Positions 26,428 through 34,192 of a stretch of DNA of 64,000 bases are shown here, one piece after another (positions within the stretch are counted from its first letter, which is position 1; each line of letters opens with the position of its first letter). The stretch comes from Bog-473 sp963834405. GTDB taxonomy: Bacteria; Actinomycetota; Acidimicrobiia; Acidimicrobiales; RAAP-2. The stretch is taken from positions 868,001 to 932,000 of the forward strand of contig CAWIBX010000005.1 of NCBI GenBank assembly GCA_963834405.1. Direction: 5' to 3'. Below the pieces are notes generated by a model that did no database searches, was not told the DNA's origin, and worked only from the letters and a program-made list of their open reading frames with translations. Position numbers and translations under genes: made by a program.

Positions 26428-27144
26428 CTAGGACGGTCCGGTCTTCGCCGATGCGGCGGGTGCTTCCGCGCCGCTCGGGGTGTCCTCGAGCCCCAGCGCC
26501 CGTACGAAGACCCGCGTGAACTGATCGACGCCTGTGTCGAAGTCGCACTCGAAGAGGCCCTGGACGAACCACATCTCGGGGAAGCGGTAGGTCATGGAGC
26601 CGAGTGCGGCCGCCGTGACGTCCGGGTCGAGTGTCGGGTCGACGAGACCGTGACGCTGCAGGCTCCGGATGGAGTGGGTCATCTCGTGGTGGTAGTGGTA
26701 ATGGCGCGCGGTGCGGGAGGCCCTGACCTCGGGGTCGAAGCGTGACACCTGCTCGATCACGCCCATGATGCGCGCCTCATCGCGGTAGCTCTCGAGATGG
26801 ATGCGGATGGCCTCGCGGATGCGCTCGGCGGGGGTCAGGGTGGACGTCGGGTCGAGGATGACGGTCTCCATCGGGGCACTGAGGCGTTCGTCCACCTCGG
26901 TCGCGACCTCGTGGAAGACCTCTTCCTTCGATTCGAAGTAGTGGTAGAAGGAGCCGTGCGAGAGGCCGGCCCGCTCCGCGATGTCGGAGATGCGCGCGTC
27001 CAGGAAACCGTCCCGTTCGAAGATCTCCTTGGCCGCGGCGACCAGGCGCGCGCGCGTCTCGACGCCCTTGCGGGAGCGCGGCCCGCTCGGCTTGTCGTTC
27101 GCGTTCAGCTCGCTTGCGTCCTCGAGCGGTCGGGGTATCGACAC
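26428..27144 (-). CDS. TetR-family transcriptional regulator
   Basis: 238 residues from GTG 27144, chosen for its AAGGAG site. The helix-turn-helix is ARISDIAERAGLSHGSFYHYFESKEEVFHEV, preceded by RSRKGVETRARLVAAAKEIFERDGF. The C-terminal domain has YRDEARIMGVIEQVSRFDPEVRASR, as in regulators of acyl-CoA or terpenoid/steroid catabolism. It sits at the centre of the catabolic region and is a candidate repressor for the TTGAC-type palindrome, but no copy of that palindrome lies at its own promoter, so this is only positional. Confidence 0.82.
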   Translation of the reverse strand: MSIPRPLEDASELNANDKPSGPRSRKGVETRARLVAAAKEIFERDGFLDARISDIAERAGLSHGSFYHYFESKEEVFHEVATEVDERLSAPMETVILDPTSTLTPAERIREAIRIHLESYRDEARIMGVIEQVSRFDPEVRASRTARHYHYHHEMTHSIRSLQRHGLVDPTLDPDVTAAALGSMTYRFPEMWFVQGLFECDFDTGVDQFTRVFVRALGLEDTPSGAEAPAASAKTGPS

Positions 27145-27250
27145 GCCCTTCTCCTTCCGTCCGGGGACCGATTCCTTGGCCGACGGTCCCATCAATGTAC
27201 CGTCGCGCCCGTCGTGCCTTGGGGGACGGCTCGCGCCGCCGGGGCGCCTG

Positions 27251-28933
27251 TCACGCGTCCCCCCGCTGCAACAGCAGCACGCCCGAAGGCGTCCCCCCGC
27301 CCGAGGTGACCACGGCGGTGGCTGCGTTGCGCACCTGCCGTTCGCCCGCGTCGTGCCTGAGTTGCGCCACCGCCTCGTAGATGAAACCGAAGCCGTGCGT
27401 CCTGCCCTCGGAGAGTTGCCCGCCGTGCGGGTTGACCGGAAGATCGCCGTCGAGCGCGATGCGCCGCCCGTCGTCGAGCCAGTCGTAGGCCTCCCCGAAG
27501 CCGCAAAAACCCAGGGCCTCGAGCCAGGAGATGGCGTTGAAGGTGAACCCGTCGTAGATGAGGGCGAGGTCCACGTCCGCCGGTGTCAGGTCCGTCCTGG
27601 TCCAGAGGTGCGCGGCCTGCCCGATGACCTGCGGCTCGTGGGTGAGCGTGTCCTGGTCCCACGAGACCCGTTCGAGGATCTGCGTCCCGGTGGCATTGAT
27701 GCGCACCGCGGGGTGGGGCAGGTCGCCGGCGACGGACGCGTCCGAGACGATGACCGCGATGGAGGCGTCGCACGGGACGTCGCAGTCGTAGAGCCCGAAG
27801 GGTGACGTGATGGGCCGGGCCGAGAGGTAGTCGTCCATGGTCATCGGGTCGCGGTAGATGGCGACCGGGTTCCGCGCCGCGTTCGCACGTGCGTTGAGGG
27901 CGATGAGGCCGAGCATCTCGCGGGGGGCGCCGTAGCGGTGCATGTACTGGGTCGCGTTCAGGGCGATCCAGTTGGCGGCCGACATGGCACCGAACGGGGC
28001 GCGCCACTCCCGGAACGGTCCCGAGACGCGCTCCGCCTTGCGGCCGCCGCCACCGGCCGGTGGCTCTGTGGCCTGTGCGGCCAGGGCAGCCTGCGTGGCC
28101 TGCGTGGCCAGCGTCGCGTAGGTCGACTCCCAAACCGTGCGGAAGCACAGCACGTGGCGGCACAGACCCGACGCGACGGCGAGGGCCGCCGCGATGACGG
28201 AGCCTCCGGGGCCGGGCAGGTCGCCGCCGCCGTTGATGAAGGTCGGGTGGATGCGCAGGGCCTCCTCGATGGCGCTCACGCCGCCCTCGCTCATGCCGAA
28301 GCCGCCGCCGCCCGGATAGGTCGACAGGCCGTCGATGTCACCGATCTCCAAGCCGGCGTCCGCGATGGCCGCCAGGCTGGCGTCGACCGCCAGCGACAGG
28401 GGGTCGACCATGAGGCGCCGCCCGATCCTCGACCGGCCGATGCCGCTGAGGACCGCGCGGTGCTCGAACCGTTCGGGGCCGAGCGGAGCCCGGGGTACCG
28501 GGCGCCGAGGCGCCGCCACCCGGTCGACCGGATCGAGTGCGCCGGTCGGCTCGAAGAGGGGGAGCCACACGTCTTCTTGCTGCTCGAAGACGACCGAGAC
28601 CTCTTGGCCGATCCGGACCGCCGACGGTTCGCACCCGACGATGTTGGTGGTGAGATGCACGGCCGGATCCTCGGCCAGGGCCACGTTGGCGATGACGTAG
28701 GGCGGGTCGAAGTCCGGCAGCCAGCGGTGGGCGTTGACCGTGAAGCCGACGACGGTGCCCCGGCCCGACACAGCGGTGGGCTTAGCCGACCGGCTCCGGC
28801 AGTAGGGGCAGATCGGGACGGGCGGATGAACGAGGCGCCCACAGTCGGCGCAGCCCTGGATGCGAAGCAGGCCGTCGGACCCCGAGGTCCAGAACCACTC
28901 GTTGGCCGGCGTCAGCTCAGGGAGCGGCCGCAT
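27251..28933 (-). CDS. Single-chain DUF35-thiolase-fold fusion (Ltp2-like aldolase candidate)
   Basis: 560 residues combining two proteins usually separate. Residues 1-140 are a DUF35 zinc ribbon and OB-fold (CADCGRLVHPP, CPYCRSRSAK, GTVVGFTVNAHRWLP, PYVIANVALAE). From about 160 on is a thiolase fold (AVLSGIGRSRIGRR ... AIADAGLEIGDIDGLSTYPGG). The thiolase Cys is missing (INGGGDLPGPGGS) and there is no GHP motif (VNPHGGQLSEGRTHGFG); a Tyr-bearing segment LIYDGFTFNAISWLEALGF is kept, as expected of Ltp2-like retro-aldolases. ATG 28933 is 8 nt after a -10-like AATAGT, so leaderless. Divergent from the 29092 amidohydrolase. Confidence 0.85.
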   Translation of the reverse strand: MRPLPELTPANEWFWTSGSDGLLRIQGCADCGRLVHPPVPICPYCRSRSAKPTAVSGRGTVVGFTVNAHRWLPDFDPPYVIANVALAEDPAVHLTTNIVGCEPSAVRIGQEVSVVFEQQEDVWLPLFEPTGALDPVDRVAAPRRPVPRAPLGPERFEHRAVLSGIGRSRIGRRLMVDPLSLAVDASLAAIADAGLEIGDIDGLSTYPGGGGFGMSEGGVSAIEEALRIHPTFINGGGDLPGPGGSVIAAALAVASGLCRHVLCFRTVWESTYATLATQATQAALAAQATEPPAGGGGRKAERVSGPFREWRAPFGAMSAANWIALNATQYMHRYGAPREMLGLIALNARANAARNPVAIYRDPMTMDDYLSARPITSPFGLYDCDVPCDASIAVIVSDASVAGDLPHPAVRINATGTQILERVSWDQDTLTHEPQVIGQAAHLWTRTDLTPADVDLALIYDGFTFNAISWLEALGFCGFGEAYDWLDDGRRIALDGDLPVNPHGGQLSEGRTHGFGFIYEAVAQLRHDAGERQVRNAATAVVTSGGGTPSGVLLLQRGDA

Positions 28934-28941
28934 GTGGTCTG

Positions 28942-28961
28942 ACTATTGACATCGACGTCGC
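28942..28961 (-). promoter_or_regulatory. Promoter with regulon operator (site 5)
   Basis: TTGACATCGACGTCGC (28946-28961 on the plus strand) overlaps, on the minus strand, the -10-like AATAGT (28947-28942) that precedes ATG 28933 by 8 nt. Confidence 0.6.
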
Positions 28962-29077
28962 AATCGAACACTGCGGGCCATGGTACTCACACCGAGGGAG
29001 ACCTGTGGGCCCCGAGCCCGGACCTGGCCCGAGACGTTGCACGCGTCACCCCATTGCGCCGATCCATTACTCGTCCC

Positions 29078-29098
29078 TAATATTGACGTCGATGTTGA
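29078..29098 (+). promoter_or_regulatory. Promoter with regulon operator (site 6)
   Basis: TAATAT (29078-29083) is the -10; 8 nt later the ATG at 29092 lies inside the operator TTGACGTCGATGTTGA (29083-29098). The operator therefore covers -10, transcription start and start codon. Confidence 0.6.
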
Positions 29099-30252
29099 AG
29101 GATATGCTCGTCGTAGACGCCGACTCGCACTGGTGCGAGCCTCCGGACCTCTTCACCAAGCGCGCACCCGCCGCCTTCAAGGACCGGGTCCCCCGGGTGG
29201 AGGAGGTCGACGGGCAGCAGATGTGGGTGTTCGACGGCCATCTGGTGGGCCGCTTCAGCGCGGGCGGTGTGATCGCGCGGGACGGCACGAAGGAGAGCTC
29301 CTTCCACGCCCTGATGGAGTGGGACCACGACCAGGTGCACCTGGGCGCCCATGACCCCGAGGTCCGGCTGAGCGTGTTGGACGAATGCGGGATCGACGCG
29401 CAGATCATCTTCCCCAGCACCATCGGCCTCGGGGGTCAGGACCTGGGCATGGTCGACGACCAGGCGCTGTGCCGCCTGGCCATAGAGATCTACAACGACG
29501 GCATGGCCGAGATTCAGGCGGACTCGGGCAACCGGCTCTTGCCCCTGCCGCTCATGCCGGCGTGGGACGTCGACACGTGCGTGAGCGAGGCGCGCCGGGT
29601 GGCCGCGCTGGGCGCGCGTGGCGTGAACATGACCTCCGACCCCCAGGACATGGGCGCCCCGGACCTGGCGAGCCGGGCCTGGGACCCGTTCTGGGAGGCC
29701 TGTTCCGAACTGCGGCTGCCGGTGCACTTCCACATCGGCGCCAGCCAGACGGCGATGACGTTCTTCGGGCAGTACCCGTGGGAGTCGCATGCCGAGAACA
29801 CCAAGCTCGCCATCGGCGGCACGCTTCTGTTCATCGGGAACGCGCGGATCGTCGTCAACACCATCCTCTCCGGGATGTTCGATCGTCACCCCGACCTGAA
29901 GGTCGTGTCGGTGGAGAGTGGCGTGGGATGGATCCCGTTCATCCTCGAGGCGCTCGATTACGAGATGGCGGAGAACGCGCCGCCGGAGCTGGCCGCGATG
30001 GGCAAGCTCCCCTCCGAGTACTTCCGGAGCAACCTGTACGCCACGTTCTGGTTCGAGAACAACCGGAACAAGCTGCCCGACCTGATCGACGCCGTCGGGG
30101 AGGACTGCATTTTGTTCGAGACGGACTTCCCGCACCCGACCTGCCTCTACCCGAACCCGCTGCAGAGCGTCGAGGCGAAGATGGAGACGCTCGCCCCGGA
30201 GACCCGTCGCAAGATCTTCGGAGAGAACGCCCGCAAGCTCTACCGTCTCTGA
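29092..30252 (+). CDS. Amidohydrolase family protein
   Basis: 386 residues from ATG 29092, predicted leaderless (-10 TAATAT 8 nt upstream). LVVDADSHWCEPPDLF is the N-terminal metal site, VHFHIGASQ the middle one and ETDFPHPTCLYPNP the C-terminal Asp. Typical of amidohydrolase_2 proteins linked to acyl-CoA pathways in actinomycetes. The stop is 2 nt before the MmsA-like gene start, so the two are co-transcribed. In-frame ATG 29104 is an alternative start. Confidence 0.83.
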   Translation: MLKDMLVVDADSHWCEPPDLFTKRAPAAFKDRVPRVEEVDGQQMWVFDGHLVGRFSAGGVIARDGTKESSFHALMEWDHDQVHLGAHDPEVRLSVLDECGIDAQIIFPSTIGLGGQDLGMVDDQALCRLAIEIYNDGMAEIQADSGNRLLPLPLMPAWDVDTCVSEARRVAALGARGVNMTSDPQDMGAPDLASRAWDPFWEACSELRLPVHFHIGASQTAMTFFGQYPWESHAENTKLAIGGTLLFIGNARIVVNTILSGMFDRHPDLKVVSVESGVGWIPFILEALDYEMAENAPPELAAMGKLPSEYFRSNLYATFWFENNRNKLPDLIDAVGEDCILFETDFPHPTCLYPNPLQSVEAKMETLAPETRRKIFGENARKLYRL

Positions 30253-30254
30253 GT

Positions 30255-31772
30255 ATGAGTGACGCTCGCCCGGATGTGACGCACATCGATCACTGGGTCG
30301 CGGGGATGCGCGTCCCCGGCCAATCGGGCCGGACGGCGTCGGTCTACGACCCGGCGCGGGGGGTCCAGAGCGCCGACGTCGCGCTTGCGTCGCCCGCCGA
30401 GGTGGACGCCGCCGTGAAGGCCGCGCTGGACGCGTCCGGCGAGTGGGGTGCGTCCTCGCTGACCAGGCGCGCCTCCTTGATGTTCCGGCTGCGCGAGCTG
30501 CTCGACGCCGCCCGGGACGACCTCGCCGCCGCGGTGACGCGCGAGCACGGCAAGGTCCTCGACGACGCCCGCGGGGAGGTGGCCCGCGGCATTGAGAACG
30601 TCGAGTTCGCCTGCGGCATCCCGAACTTGATGAAGGGGTGGTCGAACTCGGAGATCTCGACGGGCATCGACATCCGGACCGTCCTCGAACCGCTCGGCGT
30701 CGTGGCCGGCATCACGCCGTTCAACTTCCCGGTCATGGTGCCGCTGTGGATGATGGCGAACGCGCTGGCGTGCGGGAACTGCTTCGTCTTGAAGCCGTCG
30801 GAGAAGGATCCTTCCGCCTCGCTCCTGCTCGCCGAGCTGGTCCAGCGGGCCGGGTTCCCCGACGGTGTCCTCAACGTGGTGCAGGGTGACCGTGAGGCGG
30901 TCGACGCCTTGCTCGCCCATCCGGACGTCGCGGCGATCTCGTTCGTCGGGAGCACGCCGGTGGCGCGCCACATCTACGAGACGGGGACCAGCCACGGGAA
31001 GCGGGTCCAGGCGCTCGGCGGGGCCAAGAACCACATGGTGGTCCTGCCCGACGCCGACCTCGACGCCGCGGCCGACGCGGCGGTGTCCGCGGCGTACGGC
31101 TCGGCCGGCGAGCGCTGTATGGCCATCTCGGTGGTGGTCGCGGTGGGAGCAGCGGGAGACCAATTGGTCGACGCCATCGCGGCGCGCATTCCGGCTGTGG
31201 TCATCGGTGCCGGTGACGACCCCGCCTCCATGATGGGGCCGCTGATCACGGGAGAGCACCGCGACCGTGTCCGGTCGTACGTCGAGGGTGCGGCCGACGA
31301 GGGCGCGCGGGTCGTCGTGGACGGCTCGCACACCGAGGAGGGGAGCGGGAGCGGTTTCTTCGTGGGCTGCTCGCTCCTCGACGACGTGAAACCCGGCATG
31401 CGGGTGTACGACGACGAGATCTTCGGACCCGTCCTCGGCGTCGTGCGGGTGTCGTCGCTCGACGAGGCGCTGGCACTGGTGAACGCCAACCCCTACGGCA
31501 ACGGCACCGCCGTCTTCACCCGGGACGGTGGCGCGGCCCGCCGCTTCGAGCGGGAGGTCCAGGTCGGCATGGTCGGGGTGAACGTCCCGATCCCGGTGCC
31601 GGTGGCGTCGCACTCCTTCGGCGGGTGGAAGAACTCCATCTTCGGCAACTCCTCCATCTACGGACCCGACGGCGTGCGCTTCTACACCCGGCCCAAGGTC
31701 GTGACCTCCCGCTGGCCCGAGCCCGAACCGGGACCGGGCGAGGTACAGCTCCACTTCCCGACCAACCGCTGA
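30255..31772 (+). CDS. mmsA: Methylmalonate-semialdehyde dehydrogenase-like (MmsA family)
   Basis: 505 residues of the CoA-acylating ALDH branch: HWVAGMRVPGQSGRTASVYDPARG, ITPFNFPVMVPLWMMANALACGNCFVLKPSEKDPS, LGGAKNHMVVLPDAD and GSAGERCMAISVVVAVG (nucleophilic Cys). MmsA converts methylmalonate or malonate semialdehyde to propionyl- or acetyl-CoA, linking valine/propionate-type products to central metabolism. Immediately follows the amidohydrolase, in the same transcript. The C-terminal tail PEPEPGPGEVQLHFPTNR is longer than usual. Confidence 0.85.
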   Translation: MSDARPDVTHIDHWVAGMRVPGQSGRTASVYDPARGVQSADVALASPAEVDAAVKAALDASGEWGASSLTRRASLMFRLRELLDAARDDLAAAVTREHGKVLDDARGEVARGIENVEFACGIPNLMKGWSNSEISTGIDIRTVLEPLGVVAGITPFNFPVMVPLWMMANALACGNCFVLKPSEKDPSASLLLAELVQRAGFPDGVLNVVQGDREAVDALLAHPDVAAISFVGSTPVARHIYETGTSHGKRVQALGGAKNHMVVLPDADLDAAADAAVSAAYGSAGERCMAISVVVAVGAAGDQLVDAIAARIPAVVIGAGDDPASMMGPLITGEHRDRVRSYVEGAADEGARVVVDGSHTEEGSGSGFFVGCSLLDDVKPGMRVYDDEIFGPVLGVVRVSSLDEALALVNANPYGNGTAVFTRDGGAARRFEREVQVGMVGVNVPIPVPVASHSFGGWKNSIFGNSSIYGPDGVRFYTRPKVVTSRWPEPEPGPGEVQLHFPTNR

Positions 31773-31811
31773 AGGCGTTCGCTGTGGCTCCGGTTCCACC
31801 TAAATCTGATA

Positions 31812-31838
31812 TTGACGTCGTTGTCAAAAAAGTATAGT
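31812..31838 (+). promoter_or_regulatory. Promoter with regulon operator (site 7)
   Basis: TTGACGTCGTTGTCAA (31812-31827) has perfect outer arms and includes the -35 TTGACG. TATAGT (31833-31838) is the -10, 15 nt downstream of it and 8 nt before ATG 31847. The best promoter-operator arrangement of the set. Confidence 0.7.
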
Positions 31839-31846
31839 TTGAGACC

Positions 31847-33052
31847 ATGCCGAGAACTTTCGATTTCCCCGTCTTCGATGCGGACAACCACCTCTACGAG
31901 ACGAAGGACTCGTTCACGCGCCACCTGCCCGAGCGTTACCGGGGCGCCATCGACTATGTGGACCTGCACGGCCGCACGAAGATCATGATCCGCGGCACCG
32001 TCAGCGAGTACATCCCCAACCCGACGTTCGAGGTGGTGGCGCGGCCGGGTGCGCAGGAGGAGTACTTCCGCGACGGGAACCCCGAGGGGAAGTCGTATCG
32101 GGAGATCGTCGGCGAGCCGATGCGCGGCATCCCTGCCTTTCGTGAGCCCGCCCCGCGCGTGCAGTTGATGGACGAGCTCGGCCTCGATCGCGCCCTGATG
32201 TTCCCCACCCTGGCCAGCCTCCTCGAAGAGCGACTGCGCGACGATCCCGAGCTGACCCACGCCACGATTCACGCCTTGAACGAATGGCTGTACGAGGAAT
32301 GGACGTTCAACTACGAGGACCGCATCTTCGCGGCGCCGGTGATCACGCTGCCGATTGTCGAGAAGGCGATCGAAGAGCTCGAGTGGGTGCTGGAGCGGGG
32401 TGCCAAGACGGTCCTGATCCGGCCCGCGCCCGTTCCGGGGTACCGGGGCTCGCGCTCGTTCGGATATTCCGAGTTCGACCCGTTCTGGAAGGCGGTCGAG
32501 GAGGCCGACATCCTCGTCTCCATGCACTCGTCCGACAGCGGGTACACCCGGTACCAGAACGACTGGATCGGTCAGCCGAACGAGATGTTGCCGTTCCGGC
32601 TCGATCCGTTCCGCGCCATCAGCGTCGGCAAGCGGCCCATGGAGGACACCATGACGGCCTATCTGTGCCACGGGGTCTTCTCACGTTTCCCCAAGCTCCG
32701 GGTCGCGTCCATAGAGAGCGGCGGCGACTGGGTGGCTGGATTCCTCGACCACGTCGCGGACACGTACAAGAAGATGCCCCAGGCCTTCGAGGAGGACCCG
32801 ATAGAGCAGTTCAAGTCCCACGTGTGGATCAGCCCGTTCCATGAGGACGATCTCCGCCTTCTCATCGAGACGATCGGTGCCGACCACGTGCTCTTCGGGT
32901 CGGACTACCCCCACCCCGAAGGGCTGGCCGAGCCGTGCAGCTACTTCGACCACCTGCCGCCGGGCCTGTCCGAGGAAGACGTGCGGAACATCATGGGGGG
33001 CAACCTCGCCCGCATCATGAAGGTCGATGCGCCGGTGGGCGCAGCCTCGTAG
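31847..33052 (+). CDS. Amidohydrolase family protein, paralogue of 777-1982
   Basis: 401 residues. VFDADNHLYETKDSFTRHLPERY, SMHSSDSGYTRYQND and LFGSDYPHPEGLAEP give the metal-site residues. Nearly collinear with the 777-1982 protein over its whole length. ATG 31847 is 8 nt after TATAGT and has no ribosome site, so the mRNA should be leaderless. The enoyl-CoA hydratase gene follows after 83 nt. Confidence 0.84.
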   Translation: MPRTFDFPVFDADNHLYETKDSFTRHLPERYRGAIDYVDLHGRTKIMIRGTVSEYIPNPTFEVVARPGAQEEYFRDGNPEGKSYREIVGEPMRGIPAFREPAPRVQLMDELGLDRALMFPTLASLLEERLRDDPELTHATIHALNEWLYEEWTFNYEDRIFAAPVITLPIVEKAIEELEWVLERGAKTVLIRPAPVPGYRGSRSFGYSEFDPFWKAVEEADILVSMHSSDSGYTRYQNDWIGQPNEMLPFRLDPFRAISVGKRPMEDTMTAYLCHGVFSRFPKLRVASIESGGDWVAGFLDHVADTYKKMPQAFEEDPIEQFKSHVWISPFHEDDLRLLIETIGADHVLFGSDYPHPEGLAEPCSYFDHLPPGLSEEDVRNIMGGNLARIMKVDAPVGAAS

Positions 33053-33135
33053 CCGTCTTGCGCCTTTGGGCCGGGCGGCATTCTCACGTAGTGTCACCGA
33101 GCCGATGAGTTGCACGAGTCCACGGGGAGCCCGCC

Positions 33136-34044
33136 ATGCCTGAATACAAGTACCTGCTCTACGAGACGCTCGACTCCGGGAGAGTCGCGCGGATCATGTT
33201 GAATCGCCCGGACGCCCGCAACGCCCAGAACAGGGGGCTCCTCGTCGAGTTGAACGACGCCTTCTTGCATGCCGAGGCGGATGACGAGGTCCGGGTGGTC
33301 ATCCTCGGCGGCACGGGCCCGATGTTCTCCTCCGGTCACGACCTGGGCTCCAAGGCATCGAGGGAAGAGTGGACGCCCGGGCCGACCCAGCACCCCACAC
33401 ATACGATCAACGGCGCCACGCGCAAGGGCGCCGAGTCGCTCATGCTCCAGGAGTGGCACTACTTCTACGACAACACCCGCCGGTGGCGGAACCTGCGCAA
33501 GATCACCATCGGCCAGGCTCACGGCGACGTCTACGCGGCCGGCCTCATGCTCCTGTGGGCGTGTGACCTCATCGTGGCTGCCGAGGGCACGCGTTTCGCC
33601 GACGTCGTCGGTGCCCGTCTCGGCATGTGCGGGGTGGAGTACTTCGCCCACCCGTGGGAGTTCGGGCCGCGCCGGGCGAAGGAGCTCCTCCTCACCGGCG
33701 ACTCCGTCGACGCCGACGAGGCCTACCGGCTGGGCATGGTCAGCAAGGTGTTCCCGGCCGACGACGTCGCGGAGCGCACGCTCGAGTACGCGCAGCGCAT
33801 CGCGGCGCTGCCCACCATGACCGCCCTCCTCATCAAGGAGTCGGTGAACCAGAGCGTCGACAACATGGGCTTCTACAACGCCCTCAACGCGTGCTTCACG
33901 TTGCACGAGCTGAACCACTCGCACTGGGCCTGGGTCAACGAGGACCGGTTCCCCGTGGCCAAGGAGGACGCGGGCATCCCCAATTGGAAGGAGGCCCCGC
34001 CGATCGTGCCGGCCGTGAAAGACAAGGTGCGGGCGGAGTCGTAA
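33136..34044 (+). CDS. Enoyl-CoA hydratase/isomerase family protein
   Basis: 302 residues of the crotonase fold: IMLNRPDARNAQNRGLLVELNDAF, GPMFSSGHDLGSK (oxyanion) and ITIGQAHGDVYAAGLMLLWACDLIVAAEGTRFADV. An insertion around WTPGPTQHPTHTINGATRKG and FFYDNTRRWRNL resembles actinobacterial hydratases of steroid clusters. It probably hydrates the alkene made by an acyl-CoA dehydrogenase. CACGGGGAG precedes ATG 33136. Confidence 0.83.
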   Translation: MPEYKYLLYETLDSGRVARIMLNRPDARNAQNRGLLVELNDAFLHAEADDEVRVVILGGTGPMFSSGHDLGSKASREEWTPGPTQHPTHTINGATRKGAESLMLQEWHYFYDNTRRWRNLRKITIGQAHGDVYAAGLMLLWACDLIVAAEGTRFADVVGARLGMCGVEYFAHPWEFGPRRAKELLLTGDSVDADEAYRLGMVSKVFPADDVAERTLEYAQRIAALPTMTALLIKESVNQSVDNMGFYNALNACFTLHELNHSHWAWVNEDRFPVAKEDAGIPNWKEAPPIVPAVKDKVRAES

Positions 34045-34117
34045 CGAACGGACGCAGCGTCAGAAAGCGCAGCTCATCGGCCGAATTCGCCGCTGTGCAC
34101 AGACCTGTCGCCCTCAC

Positions 34118-34144
34118 TAGTATCAGAATCGACGTCGATGTCAG
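34118..34144 (+). promoter_or_regulatory. Promoter with regulon operator (site 8), Liv transporter
   Basis: TCGACGTCGATGTCAG (34129-34144) is the operator. TAGTAT (34118-34123) or CAGAAT (34124-34129) may be the -10; with the latter an ATG at 34138 again falls 8 nt downstream and would open a 6-residue leader MSEMPA before the permease ATG. Confidence 0.5.
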
Positions 34145-34192
34145 AAATGCCGGCATGAACGGAACCGGTAGAGAAGGGGTGGGTCCCGCCTG

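Noticed and set aside
28078..28115. Short GCCTGCGTG tandem repeat
   Set aside because: It encodes an Ala/Thr/Gln linker inside the DUF35-thiolase fusion; no sign of a CRISPR or regulatory repeat.
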